From a candidate division CSSED10-310 bacterium (GTDB lineage: Bacteria; CSSED10-310), in NCBI GenBank assembly GCA_016931515.1, contig JAFGEQ010000012.1, positions 1-64,000 on the forward strand: 64,000 nt of DNA, written 5' to 3'. The position numbers and the translations under genes were made by a program. The notes below the pieces were generated by a model. The model was not told the DNA's origin, made no database searches, and saw nothing but the letters and a program-made list of their open reading frames with translations. Each line of letters opens with the position of its first letter. Position 1 is the first letter of the stretch. Below are positions 25,971-35,398 of this stretch, piece by piece.

Positions 25971-27538
25971 TCGATACCCAGTTTTTTCATTCTTGCACGC
26001 AATGTGTTCGGATTTATTTTCAGTAGATCGGCGGCTCCATCGATACCGCTGACTCTCCCATGAGAAAGCCTTAATGCTTCGCGGATGTGCCTGGTTTGAA
26101 TTGAATCAAGTGAAGGGAAATCGTCGACCGGGCTGATTATGGTTTGATATGAAGCAGGCTCATCCGATTCAGGGTATGTGCGGAAAGACTTAAGCAGACT
26201 GTCCGGAATCTCGAGATATGGTCCCGGTTGAAGAATCAGTGCCCGTTCGATGACATTTTGGAGTTCCCTGACATTTCCCGGCCAATCGTAATCGATTAGA
26301 GACTTCAGAACGGAGTGACGGATCAGCGGCTGCTGCTGAAGGTTAAGCTCATGGCTTTTTTTCTGAACGAAATGGTTGACAAGCGAGGGAATGTCCTCCT
26401 TTCGATAACGAAGCGGTGGAAGATGAATGGGAAACACATTCAATCGAAACCACAGATCCTCTCTGAACGAACCTTTAGTGACCATCTGGGCCAGATTTCT
26501 ATTTGTTGCGGCTATGATCCTGACGTCAACATCAATCGTTCGATCTCCACCCAAACGCTCAATTTTATGCTCCTGCAAAACTCTTAATAGTTTGATTTGA
26601 GCTTCCAGAGTCAATTCACCAATTTCATCAAGGAACAGGGTGCCACCTTCAGCCCGTTCAAAACGGCCTCGAAATGTTCCAATCGCTCCGGTAAAAGCAC
26701 CTCTTTCATGTCCAAACAGCTCGCTATCCAATAGTGTCTCAGGAATGGCTCCAGCTTGAACCTTGATCATGGGATTGTCACGCCGATCCGAGAACATGTG
26801 GATGGCATTGGCTATCACTTCCTTACCAGTACCAGTCTCTCCCAACAGCAGAACCGGACTGGGCATGTTGGCGACTTGACGAGCCATCGTCAGCACGTCT
26901 TTCAAGCCGAACTCCGCACCGACAGGCTGATTGCCTGTTTCCCGTATCATGTCAAGGCGCATTGCTCGATTCTCATCCTCCAGCCTGGACTTCAACATGA
27001 CCAATTCCTGATATCGTCTCGCATTACTCATTGCAATTGTGATCGGATCACGGACCTGCTCAAACAATTTTCGGATGTCATCTGTAAAGAGGTTTGGTTG
27101 TTTGCTGATGACAAGAAAAGTGCCGGTCATGTCTTCACCGATATGTAACCACAATCGTAACACACTGCCACCCCGATACTTCTGATAACGCTGCGACATG
27201 ACAGGGTTGTTTCGATAATACCAGTCAATCTCCTCGTTGCTCATGACATCAACATCGGGTATTGTGGAGAGTGTCCGGCGTCGATCCGCCACTGGATGGA
27301 TGAAGGGTGCAAGAGGACCGCAATTCAGAGGGTTATCAAACATTGATCGGGCGCTTGCCGTATCAGCTTCAGCGAGGCAGAACAAAGACTCCTGATTAAA
27401 ATCGAAGTAGAACAGACTGATGACATCGACCGGTATTTCGTATTGTAAGAAGTGCAGAGTATCGGCGAGTGCCTCGCCGATGTCGAGACTGGATGTGATA
27501 GATTTTGCAATACCGGTAAAAAACTCGACGTTATTCAT
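25928..27538 (-). CDS. Sigma-54-dependent activator (GAF - AAA+ - Fis HTH)
   Basis: 536 residues. A GAF-like sensor domain (about 5-175) precedes the AAA+ domain with Walker A GETGTGKE (233-240), the sigma-54 contact loop GAFTGA (280-285) and [12 protein letters not shown]; a Fis-type helix-turn-helix closes the protein (about 485-525). It hydrolyses ATP to open promoters held by sigma-54 polymerase, with the GAF domain sensing a small ligand. The ATG at 27538 follows AGGGG; the frame extends 45 codons upstream through the regulatory repeats, which is unlikely. The divergent efflux operon carries a sigma-54 promoter, its probable target. Confidence 0.93.
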   Translation of the reverse strand: MNNVEFFTGIAKSITSSLDIGEALADTLHFLQYEIPVDVISLFYFDFNQESLFCLAEADTASARSMFDNPLNCGPLAPFIHPVADRRRTLSTIPDVDVMSNEEIDWYYRNNPVMSQRYQKYRGGSVLRLWLHIGEDMTGTFLVISKQPNLFTDDIRKLFEQVRDPITIAMSNARRYQELVMLKSRLEDENRAMRLDMIRETGNQPVGAEFGLKDVLTMARQVANMPSPVLLLGETGTGKEVIANAIHMFSDRRDNPMIKVQAGAIPETLLDSELFGHERGAFTGAIGTFRGRFERAEGGTLFLDEIGELTLEAQIKLLRVLQEHKIERLGGDRTIDVDVRIIAATNRNLAQMVTKGSFREDLWFRLNVFPIHLPPLRYRKEDIPSLVNHFVQKKSHELNLQQQPLIRHSVLKSLIDYDWPGNVRELQNVIERALILQPGPYLEIPDSLLKSFRTYPESDEPASYQTIISPVDDFPSLDSIQTRHIREALRLSHGRVSGIDGAADLLKINPNTLRARMKKLGIDYRMRRSSPHEETH

Positions 27539-27556
27539 ATGAACCCCTGACCCTTT

Positions 27557-27612
27557 TATCAAATATGAAAAGCAATTACCATATTTAATAATCATAATCA
27601 CCATATTTGATA
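27557..27612. promoter_or_regulatory. Three copies of an 11-bp element, probable activator sites
   Basis: TATCAAATATG (27557-27567) is repeated exactly in inverted orientation as CATATTTGATA (27602-27612), and a one-mismatch copy CATATTTAATA lies at 27580-27590, 22 bases (about two helical turns) from the last. They lie between the activator's start codon and the sigma-54 promoter, where enhancer sites for the activator and autoregulation would be expected. Confidence 0.55.
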
Positions 27613-27653
27613 TTTCGAGACGAGGCAAGCAGAAAAAACAGCATGAATTGACA

Positions 27654-27669
27654 TGGCATGGTATTTGCT
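27654..27669 (+). promoter_or_regulatory. Sigma-54 (-24/-12) promoter of the efflux operon
   Basis: TGGCATG-GTAT-TTGCT matches the 16-base consensus TGGCACGNNNNTTGCW at all but one defined position. The invariant GG and GC have the required spacing. It lies 40 bases before the first gene of the RND operon and points into it, with the divergent sigma-54 activator next door. Confidence 0.85.
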
Positions 27670-27708
27670 TCATTAGTGAAACCCTAGGTTGTTTGAGGAG
27701 GTTTGCAG

Positions 27709-28047
27709 ATGATGATAGAAACTATAACACTTCGCACGACACCCTACACGGTTGAGAAGGCCGCAAGCGGAATCAGAATGTGGCTGACGGAGGATGTTCA
27801 ATCTGAATCCGGTCAATCGATTGAGATGTTTCACCGTTGTCCGTCAACGGGGGATTTTCTGGTCATGCTTCGTCGGATGAATCAGACATCGCCGGAGTTG
27901 TCACGACTGGGTCTGATGATCGTACGATTTCTGGAGCAGTATGGATCCGTTCAGCACACTTTATGGATTTCAGACAATGATCATTCAATGAAATTGGATG
28001 GCAATGTAACCACAGGCATTACTCGCCCTGGAGAAGCACATGAATAG
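27709..28047 (+). CDS. Unknown 112-aa protein, first gene of the efflux operon
   Basis: 112 residues with no signal peptide or membrane segment; it looks like a small mixed alpha/beta cytoplasmic protein with a hydrophobic helix (LSRLGLMIVRFLEQYG). I do not recognise the family. GAGGAGG precedes the ATG at 27709 by about 7 bases. Its end overlaps the membrane-fusion protein gene by 8 bases, so it is translated with the pump and directly follows the sigma-54 promoter. A regulatory or ligand-binding role is only a guess. Confidence 0.75.
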   Translation: MMIETITLRTTPYTVEKAASGIRMWLTEDVQSESGQSIEMFHRCPSTGDFLVMLRRMNQTSPELSRLGLMIVRFLEQYGSVQHTLWISDNDHSMKLDGNVTTGITRPGEAHE

Positions 28048-29110
28048 GCATAAATTCAAACGTTCAAGTATGAGAAATTTCTTTGTTGTTACACTGGCTG
28101 TCATATTACTGTCCGGTTGTTCAAAGGATGACGGAAAAGTCAGTGCTCTGGATAATGGGAGTTCTCGATCCATGGCGGTTAACGTCAAAGTGATTGAGTT
28201 AACGACAAGCACGTTTAGAGAAAGTCTGAGGCTTCTGGGTGAAACTCAGGCTAATATCGACTTGACATACTCTTCGGAAGTTGCCGGTCGCCTGGAGTTT
28301 CTTTCGGTTGATTACGGTGACACTGTAAAAAAAGGCCGGCTATTAGCCAGGGTTGACTATGAGATGTTGAGTGCTCAGGCTGAGCAGGCGCAGGCCGCTT
28401 ATGATCTGACGGTTAAAACGCATGAACGGATTGCAACGCTTTTAAAGGATGAATTGGTTACACAGCAGAGCATGGATGAAGCAAAAACCAATCTGGTTCA
28501 GGCTGAAGCGCAACTCAGGCAGGCTGAAACGGCATTGAGACGCAGTGAGATTAAATCGACGATCGATGGAGTCGTCGCCCAGCGTTATGTGGAGGAAGGG
28601 GAGTATGTAATGCCCGGGTCACCGCTGGTTCGGGTCCTTGATTATTCAGAGATTATCGTCACCGCACAGGTTCCTGAAAACAGGGTACCGGAAATACGTG
28701 CAGGTCTGGAAGTGTCCGTCTGGATTGATGCACTGAAGGAAACCTATACCGGATCGGTCGATGTAATTCTGCCGAATGCTGATCCTGAAAGTCGAACGTT
28801 TTCAGTCAGAATCCGAACTCCGAACGCCAGCGGAAAGATCCTGGTCGGAATGGCTGCGACGATCAACATCCATGTCCGGAATCATGATAATGTTATTGTG
28901 GTGCCCCAGGATGTAGTCGTTGAGCAGTCTGGAACCCGGTTTGTATTTGTGGTCGACAGTGATAATACGGCCCGAAAAATACCGGTTTCTCTGGGACCAT
29001 CCGAGAAACAGTCTGTTGTCATCACATCCGGACTGACGGCTGGAAATCGCCTGATTGTCGATGGACAGCGTGATCTTGTAGACGGTCAACCCATCAATAT
29101 TATTCCTTAA
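28040..29110 (+). CDS. RND efflux periplasmic adaptor (membrane fusion lipoprotein)
   Basis: 356 residues. A lipoprotein signal (VILLSGC) anchors it in the inner membrane. Then come a split barrel-sandwich (lipoyl) domain (VDYGDTVKKGRLLARVD ... IDGVVAQRYVEEGEYV), a coiled-coil hairpin between the halves (AQAEQAQAAYDLTVK...), and beta-barrel and membrane-proximal domains. It links the RND permease to the outer-membrane channel. The substrate is unknown. It is co-transcribed with the permease gene 33 bases downstream. Confidence 0.93.
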   Translation: MNRHKFKRSSMRNFFVVTLAVILLSGCSKDDGKVSALDNGSSRSMAVNVKVIELTTSTFRESLRLLGETQANIDLTYSSEVAGRLEFLSVDYGDTVKKGRLLARVDYEMLSAQAEQAQAAYDLTVKTHERIATLLKDELVTQQSMDEAKTNLVQAEAQLRQAETALRRSEIKSTIDGVVAQRYVEEGEYVMPGSPLVRVLDYSEIIVTAQVPENRVPEIRAGLEVSVWIDALKETYTGSVDVILPNADPESRTFSVRIRTPNASGKILVGMAATINIHVRNHDNVIVVPQDVVVEQSGTRFVFVVDSDNTARKIPVSLGPSEKQSVVITSGLTAGNRLIVDGQRDLVDGQPINIIP

Positions 29111-29143
29111 AGAAACCTTTCTCCTAGCAAAGGGAGTTCCATC

Positions 29144-32100
29144 ATGTTTGTCGCTGAATTGATGCTTCGATTTAAAACAACGATCTACGTCCTGGTTCTC
29201 GGACTGATCATTGTCGGCTTGGGATCATATACGCGATTACCTCTTGAATCAGCACCGGAGATAGAAATTCCTTATATTCTGGTTCACACAATTTATCCCG
29301 GTGTATCTCCGGAAGATATCGAACGCCTGATCACTAACGTCATTGAACGCGAATTGAAAGATCTGAAGGATGTGAAGGAGATCACCTCATCGAGTTTGGA
29401 ATCCTTTTCCTCGATCACCCTGGAGTTCGAAACCGGTATCGATACGGACGATGCCTATCAGAAGGTTCGTGACAAAGTTGATAAAGCAAAACCTGATCTT
29501 CCCGACGATGCGGAGGATCCCGGCATCATTGAAATTAATACTACAGATTTCCCTATCATGCAGATCATCATTTCGGGTGCTTATGGTTTAGATCGATTGA
29601 AATCCGTGGCGGAATCCCTTGAGGATCGAATTGAACAAGTTCCCGGTGTACTTGGGGTCGATCTCGTTGGGGGATTGGATCGTGAAATTTACGTCTACCT
29701 GGATCCGGAACGTCTGGAGTTTTACCGAATAGGTGTTGAGCAAGTGATCAACCGGATTCGCCAGGAACACCGGACGACACCTGCCGGAAACCTGGAATTG
29801 GGAGGGAGCAAGTATTCGGTACGAATCCCCGGAGAATACAAGGATGTTTCGCTGATGGAGGATATCGTCGTCAAAGCACCACAAGGGAAACCCATAAAAA
29901 TACGCGATATAGGGTATGTTGTCGACGGATTCAAGGATCGAGAGACCGTTTCACGTCTTAATGGAACGGAGTGTGTGAGTCTTCGTGTCCGCAAGCAATC
30001 CGGTGAAAATATCGTCCGGATCGCAGAGGACATAAAAGAATTACTTATAACTGCAACACCACATCTACCAAGTGGGACGAATCTCCGAATCGTTCAGGAT
30101 TCGAGCGAGATGATCAAAGATCAGGTCGATAATGTCGAAAACAGTATCATCAGCGGTCTAATAATGGTGCTCCTCGTACTCTGGCTCTCTCTCGGCCTGA
30201 GAAATGCCTCTTTCGTGGCATTTGCAATACCCCTTTCAATGTTGATCACTTTCATCTGGCTCGAAATAATCGGCGTCACACTGAATTTCGTTGTTCTTTT
30301 TTCTCTCATCCTGGCACTGGGAATGCTGGTCGACAACTCCATTGTCGTCATCGAAAATATTTACCGTCATGCATCAATGAAGAAATCAATTCGTACTGCA
30401 GCCATAGACGCAACCCGGGAAGTGTCTTGGCCGATCATCACATCCACCGCGACGACCGTCGCCGCTTTCTTTCCTTTACTCTATATGCCGGGAATCCCCG
30501 GAGAGTTCATGGTGTTTCTCCCTATCACCGTCATCACAGCCCTTCTAGCCACCCTTTTCGTCGCACTTGTCGTTAATCCGGTTATTGCCGGAGATTTCCT
30601 GAAGCCGTCCGAGCAAAAGCTGTTCGATGATCATGGTACCGCTGACACCCGATTGATGAAATTTTATCGCACGATACTCACATGGAGTCTTGACCATCCA
30701 ATTCTACTCGTGAGTATCAGCATTGCCGTGCTGATCGTGACCTTCGGATTGTACAGACAACTGTCAGCGGGTGTTGAGTTTTTTCCGGAGTCGGAACCCT
30801 TGAGAGCAGAGGTCATTTTTGAAGGGCCTCAGGGATTGGCTATTGACCGCACTGATTCAGTCATTCAGGAGATAGAATCAGTTTGCATGAAAGAAGATAA
30901 TGCGGAATCGACAATCGGCAATAGCGGCTTCAGTCCGGAAGGCGGTCTGATGGGTGGTTCGAGCGGCACAAATGCTGGAGTTGTTGATCTGGAGTTTAAG
31001 GACAGGAATACTCGGTCGCAATCAACTTGGAATACGATTACATCTATTAGAGATAATATTACCAACATCGTTGGAGGAACAATTAAAGTAAAACTTGAAG
31101 AAAAAGGTCCTCCGACGGGCGACCCCATTTCAATCGAAATTTCAGGACCGGATTACTCTGTCGTCAATGAATATGCACAAAAAGTAATTCCTCTGGTCGC
31201 AAGCATCGAAGGCGCTATTGAGATCGAAACGGATTTTGACGGATCGAAGCCTGAAATCCAGATAGATATTGATAGAGAAAAAGCCATGCGCCGGAAAGTC
31301 AACTCTTCTGCGATTGCGATGGCGGTCAGTACGGCGATCAACGGCACGACCGCTTCCGTATTGCGTGAAGGTGATGAAGAATATGACATTGTCGTTAAAT
31401 ACGATCAGCCGTTCCGGCAATCCATTCGGGATATTCTGGATATTCGCGTTACGGGTGTCGATGATGTCCAGATCCCTCTGGGTGATGTCGCAACGGTGAC
31501 CACAGCAGGCGGCCTGGGGAGTATCAAGCATATCGATGGGAAGCGATCCGTTAAAGTCAGCGGACAGGTTTCCGGACGATCCAGTACTGAAATCATGGCA
31601 GATGCGGAACGTCTTGTCAGAGAAAAAATCCAGCTCCCTGATGGTTATGAGTTTCACTTTTCGGGCGAGAACGAAATGCAGGAGGAAATGGCTGCATTTT
31701 TAAAGAAAGCATTCGGCATCGGCATTTTGCTGATTTTCCTGATCCTGATCACGCAATTCAACTCCCTGACACGTCCCTTTATAATTCTGGCGTCAGTTGT
31801 AATGTCGTTAAATGGAGTCCTTTTAGGTTTAATGATCACGCAGAGCAAGTTCAGTATTATGATGACGGGAATGGGAATTATTTCACTCGCCGGAGTTGTT
31901 GTAAACAATGCCATCGTTTTAATTGATTATATCGACCGCATGAAGGCCACCGGGCTTCCCGTTAAAGATGCGCTCATCCGTGCCGGGATGGTGCGACTCC
32001 GACCCGTCATGTTGACTGCCATCACCACCATACTGGGCATGGTACCGATGGCGATCGGTGTCAGTATCGATTTCAAGAACATGCGACTCGATATCGGATC

Positions 32101-33589
32101 CGAGGATTCTCAATGGTGGGGACCAATGGCACATGCCGTGATTTTTGGGCTGCTGTTTGCTACCTTGCTGACTCTGATTCTGGTACCGGTTCTTTACTAT
32201 CTCCAGGAAACCATGAAGGAAAAACTCAGAAGAAAATTTTCGGCAAAAACGACAGCACTCATTGCGATGATCGTCCTGATTTCCTGCACACTATGTGCAA
32301 CCCCCGGACTGGCAGCCGATGTGACCATGCCGGACAGCCCCTTCCCGGATTCCGGGACAATCCCTACCATTACGCTTGATGAGGCAATGACGATGGCTTT
32401 AGTCCATAACCCGTCCCTGCAGGTGATGAAGGAACGGATCATGCAGGCAGATTACCTTATTAACAAAGCGTGGGCGATCTTGCTTCCCAACCTGGATATG
32501 AATGCGAGTTACACGCATTACGATAAGGCGGTTTCGATGCAGTTTCCAGCGGAAGGCGGTGAAACAATGAGCATTGAGATTCAATCTCTGGAATCAAGGC
32601 ATGCAGGTCTGAATGCCTCGATTGCCGTATTCAACGCTCGTGCCTACCCTTTGTTAAAATACGCATATGAGAACAGAGATCAGGCGGATATGACGGCAAG
32701 CCATGTTTCCAATGAATTGCTGGTATCCGTAGTCGGTGCCTATTATCAGATAGAAAGCGCTAAAAACGCTGTCCTGGTGGCACAGGATGCCTTGGCCAAT
32801 GCGGACGAATTCTATAAACTCAGTCTCGGGTTGCTGAACGTAGGAAATGCAACCCGCATTGATCTTCTCAGGGCTGAAAGTGAAGTTCTGGACGCCCAGA
32901 ATCAACTCGATACGGCTAGAGATGCGGTTGAATTGTCGCGTACGGCTCTGGCTGCCCTCATCAACTGGACCGGTAAATTCGATATAAAAACTCCTCAAAA
33001 ATATGAACCTGTATCGACTGACCTTGACACACTTTTCGAAATGGGCTGGCAAAAGCGGCGCGATCTCGATGCGGCTCGACATCAGATCCGGATGGCGGAG
33101 CGATTACGGCAGGATGTTATTGCTCAGTGGTTTCCCAGTTTTGACCTGAAATATGGCTGGCAGTGGAATTCCAATGCCGGTTACAGCAGCGATAACGATT
33201 CGTGGAATGTTGAACTCTCTGCGCGTTGGTCAATCCTCGATGGTGGCGTCAGGAAAGCAGATCTTCAGCAAAAAGAATCAGATATACGAATTGCTCAAAG
33301 CAATATGAAGGATCTTGAACTCCGGATTCAGCAGGAAATAGAAAGCAATTTGCTGGAGTTGAAAAAACGCGAACGCTCTATCGCCCTTATAAGCAAGCAA
33401 TTGAAGGCTGTTGAAGAGACTCATCGTCTCATAAAACGGCAATTCGAAGTCGGCATGGCAACCAGCCTTGATCTCCAGACTGCAGTCAAGGATCTGACTG
33501 CGATCCGGCAGCGCCTGGTTATTGAGGAATTGAACTATGCGCTGGCTGCCCTTCAATTGAACAAGTCCGCAGGAGAATACCTGCTGTGA
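29144..33589 (+). CDS. RND efflux permease fused to TolC-like outer-membrane factor
   Basis: One open frame of 1481 residues. Residues 1-1023 are a complete HAE-type RND permease: 12 membrane helices, two large periplasmic loops, and the TM4 proton-relay motif LVDNSIVVIEN (the usual second Asp is Asn). Residues 1024-1481 form a full TolC-like protein with its own signal peptide (basic n-region, hydrophobic core, GLAAD cleavage site) and two repeats of the coiled-coil barrel domain. An ATG at 32213 with AGGA just upstream lies exactly at the junction, so the channel may also be made separately. As a fusion, the hydrophobic signal would act as a thirteenth helix or be cut by signal peptidase. 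Confidence 0.93.
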   Translation: MFVAELMLRFKTTIYVLVLGLIIVGLGSYTRLPLESAPEIEIPYILVHTIYPGVSPEDIERLITNVIERELKDLKDVKEITSSSLESFSSITLEFETGIDTDDAYQKVRDKVDKAKPDLPDDAEDPGIIEINTTDFPIMQIIISGAYGLDRLKSVAESLEDRIEQVPGVLGVDLVGGLDREIYVYLDPERLEFYRIGVEQVINRIRQEHRTTPAGNLELGGSKYSVRIPGEYKDVSLMEDIVVKAPQGKPIKIRDIGYVVDGFKDRETVSRLNGTECVSLRVRKQSGENIVRIAEDIKELLITATPHLPSGTNLRIVQDSSEMIKDQVDNVENSIISGLIMVLLVLWLSLGLRNASFVAFAIPLSMLITFIWLEIIGVTLNFVVLFSLILALGMLVDNSIVVIENIYRHASMKKSIRTAAIDATREVSWPIITSTATTVAAFFPLLYMPGIPGEFMVFLPITVITALLATLFVALVVNPVIAGDFLKPSEQKLFDDHGTADTRLMKFYRTILTWSLDHPILLVSISIAVLIVTFGLYRQLSAGVEFFPESEPLRAEVIFEGPQGLAIDRTDSVIQEIESVCMKEDNAESTIGNSGFSPEGGLMGGSSGTNAGVVDLEFKDRNTRSQSTWNTITSIRDNITNIVGGTIKVKLEEKGPPTGDPISIEISGPDYSVVNEYAQKVIPLVASIEGAIEIETDFDGSKPEIQIDIDREKAMRRKVNSSAIAMAVSTAINGTTASVLREGDEEYDIVVKYDQPFRQSIRDILDIRVTGVDDVQIPLGDVATVTTAGGLGSIKHIDGKRSVKVSGQVSGRSSTEIMADAERLVREKIQLPDGYEFHFSGENEMQEEMAAFLKKAFGIGILLIFLILITQFNSLTRPFIILASVVMSLNGVLLGLMITQSKFSIMMTGMGIISLAGVVVNNAIVLIDYIDRMKATGLPVKDALIRAGMVRLRPVMLTAITTILGMVPMAIGVSIDFKNMRLDIGSEDSQWWGPMAHAVIFGLLFATLLTLILVPVLYYLQETMKEKLRRKFSAKTTALIAMIVLISCTLCATPGLAADVTMPDSPFPDSGTIPTITLDEAMTMALVHNPSLQVMKERIMQADYLINKAWAILLPNLDMNASYTHYDKAVSMQFPAEGGETMSIEIQSLESRHAGLNASIAVFNARAYPLLKYAYENRDQADMTASHVSNELLVSVVGAYYQIESAKNAVLVAQDALANADEFYKLSLGLLNVGNATRIDLLRAESEVLDAQNQLDTARDAVELSRTALAALINWTGKFDIKTPQKYEPVSTDLDTLFEMGWQKRRDLDAARHQIRMAERLRQDVIAQWFPSFDLKYGWQWNSNAGYSSDNDSWNVELSARWSILDGGVRKADLQQKESDIRIAQSNMKDLELRIQQEIESNLLELKKRERSIALISKQLKAVEETHRLIKRQFEVGMATSLDLQTAVKDLTAIRQRLVIEELNYALAALQLNKSAGEYLL

Positions 33590-33647
33590 TGAGCATCTGT
33601 GAGATAATAATCGAGTAAGAGAGGTTTTTTCAGGTATTGGATACGGG

Positions 33648-34115
33648 TCACTCGTGATGGGTAGACCGACCAAAAGATGATTTAATTTTCTTCAGTAATC
33701 CTTTACCCAGAAGCTTGTCGGTTGTATCGATAATCCGTTGGATTGTGGTCAGCACCGTCGAATCTCCTGCCCAGTAACGCAGCACAATATCCTGATCGAT
33801 CTGGTTCAGCATACTATTGAGAACCCAGGCCAGGATTGCGATATCGTCGATGTATCCGAACGGACCCAGCAGTAATTCCGGTAACAGATCGATCGGGGAA
33901 ATAAAGTAAGCTATTGCAGCACCCAGTTTAGCTTTGAACTTGAGTGGAACATCAGGATCTCCCATCAGGCAGATGGCAAGATGAAACAGGTCCGGTGCAA
34001 CCATGAGGAGTTCGCTGATCGTGTGTTTTGGGTTGCCGGATTGCCCGGTATACTGCTTCATCTTCACTCGAAGACGTCGGTAGTAATCCCAATGGCGGGG
34101 ATTAGCGCTCTTCAT
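33648..34115 (-). CDS. YkvA family (DUF1232) membrane protein
   Basis: About 155 residues. The central segment AKLGAAIAYFISPIDLLPEL followed by GYIDDIAILAWVL is the DUF1232/YkvA signature, with two hydrophobic helices. The function of the family is unknown. The chosen ATG at 34115 has AAGG about 9 bases upstream and lies inside the end of the threonine synthase gene (14-base overlap), so translation is coupled to it. Confidence 0.85.
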   Translation of the reverse strand: MKSANPRHWDYYRRLRVKMKQYTGQSGNPKHTISELLMVAPDLFHLAICLMGDPDVPLKFKAKLGAAIAYFISPIDLLPELLLGPFGYIDDIAILAWVLNSMLNQIDQDIVLRYWAGDSTVLTTIQRIIDTTDKLLGKGLLKKIKSSFGRSTHHE

Positions 34116-35382
34116 TTTGCCGGACCTTTTCAAGGATCTGATCGAAGGAGTTGATGGAAGGTTCCAGAGGGTTATCGTCTGTTTTCCAGAGAGAACCTGC
34201 GGTTGCCAGGTCTTTCAGACCGCTGCCGGTGATTAAAACCGCAGCCGATACATCTTTTCCGAGGGAGGGGGATGCCTTGATCAAACCGGCGTAGGCGGTT
34301 GCAGAAGCCGGTTCACCGAATACTCCCGTTTCCAGAGGCATGCGCTTCATTGCGTTCAGTATCTCATCATCAGTTACATCCATAAAATAACCTCCAACAG
34401 ATTTGACCGCCTTTAACGCACGAATCCCCTCTCGCGGTTCTCCAACACAGATAGAATCTGCGATCGTGTGAGGGTTGGGAATCGGATTAAAATTAGCTTC
34501 ACCGGTCTCCATGTATCGGTTCCAGGCTTGAACCAGCACGTTTGCTCCGGCAGCCTGAACACCGATGACTTTGGGACATCGATCAGTGAAACCTAACAGA
34601 CGAAGTTCCTTAAATCCTTTACAAAGTCCCGTGATGATCGAACCGTCACCGACAGATACAAACACTACATCCGGAACATCAAATCCCATCTGTTCGGCTA
34701 ATTCTATCGCGCCTGTTTTCTTGCCTTCGACAAGGTAGGGATTAAAACCTGCGCTGCGATTCATCCATCCGAACTCCCTGCAGACTTCAATCGTCAGGTT
34801 GAAGGCTTGATCATAGCTGCCGTCAATCGGGATCACCGTGGCTCCAAAAGCCAGCATCTGCATCAGCTTGGCTTGGGGAGTGGCAACAGGGACAATCACG
34901 ATGCAGGGGAGATGGACAGATGCGGCGCATGCCGCCAGGGAAGCGGCTGCATTTCCGGTGGATGCCGTACAGATGGCCTCGAAATCCAACTCTCGCGCCC
35001 GGGCGACAGCGATTGCGGAAGCGCGGTCCTTATACGATGCAGTAGGATTCAAACCATCATCTTTGACAAAGACTCGTCCAAGGTTCAGATTTTTAGCCGC
35101 CATTTCCGATTCATAAACCGGAGTCCAGCCGATATGAAGTGGAACATGGGATTCCGCATTGATTACAGGTAGAAGTTCTCTGTAGCGAAACATGGACATA
35201 TCACGTCTGTTCATCAAAGGATTTTTGTTCAACAGACGGCGGATATAATCGTAGTCCAGCCGGCATTCCAATGTTCCGTACCGGGGCCCGCATTGAGGAC
35301 AACATGTTTGACATTCATCCTCCGGGGGATAGAGAGTCCCGCACTGCTCGCATTTTAGTCCCAGCAACCTCTCCCGTCCCAT
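34102..35382 (-). CDS. thrC: Threonine synthase
   Basis: 426 residues. An N-terminal zinc-ribbon-like module (CEQCG, then CCPQCG) precedes a fold-type II PLP enzyme: SYKDR with the Schiff-base Lys, the phosphate-binding STGNAA and SVGDGSIITG. It converts O-phosphohomoserine to threonine with release of phosphate. The zinc-ribbon form is one of the known thrC classes; the related cysteate synthase is a less likely alternative. It lies 16 bases downstream of glycyl-tRNA synthetase on the same strand. Confidence 0.88.
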   Translation of the reverse strand: MGRERLLGLKCEQCGTLYPPEDECQTCCPQCGPRYGTLECRLDYDYIRRLLNKNPLMNRRDMSMFRYRELLPVINAESHVPLHIGWTPVYESEMAAKNLNLGRVFVKDDGLNPTASYKDRASAIAVARARELDFEAICTASTGNAAASLAACAASVHLPCIVIVPVATPQAKLMQMLAFGATVIPIDGSYDQAFNLTIEVCREFGWMNRSAGFNPYLVEGKKTGAIELAEQMGFDVPDVVFVSVGDGSIITGLCKGFKELRLLGFTDRCPKVIGVQAAGANVLVQAWNRYMETGEANFNPIPNPHTIADSICVGEPREGIRALKAVKSVGGYFMDVTDDEILNAMKRMPLETGVFGEPASATAYAGLIKASPSLGKDVSAAVLITGSGLKDLATAGSLWKTDDNPLEPSINSFDQILEKVRQNEER

Positions 35383-35398
35383 AATCGCTCCTTCCTGA

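Noticed and set aside
31142-31657. A 171-codon minus-strand ORF inside the RND permease
   Set aside because: It lies wholly within a well-supported permease gene on the other strand and has no recognisable product.
33590-33647. Bidirectional terminator between the RND-TolC gene and ykvA
   Set aside because: No stable stem with a T tract could be found in these 58 bases.
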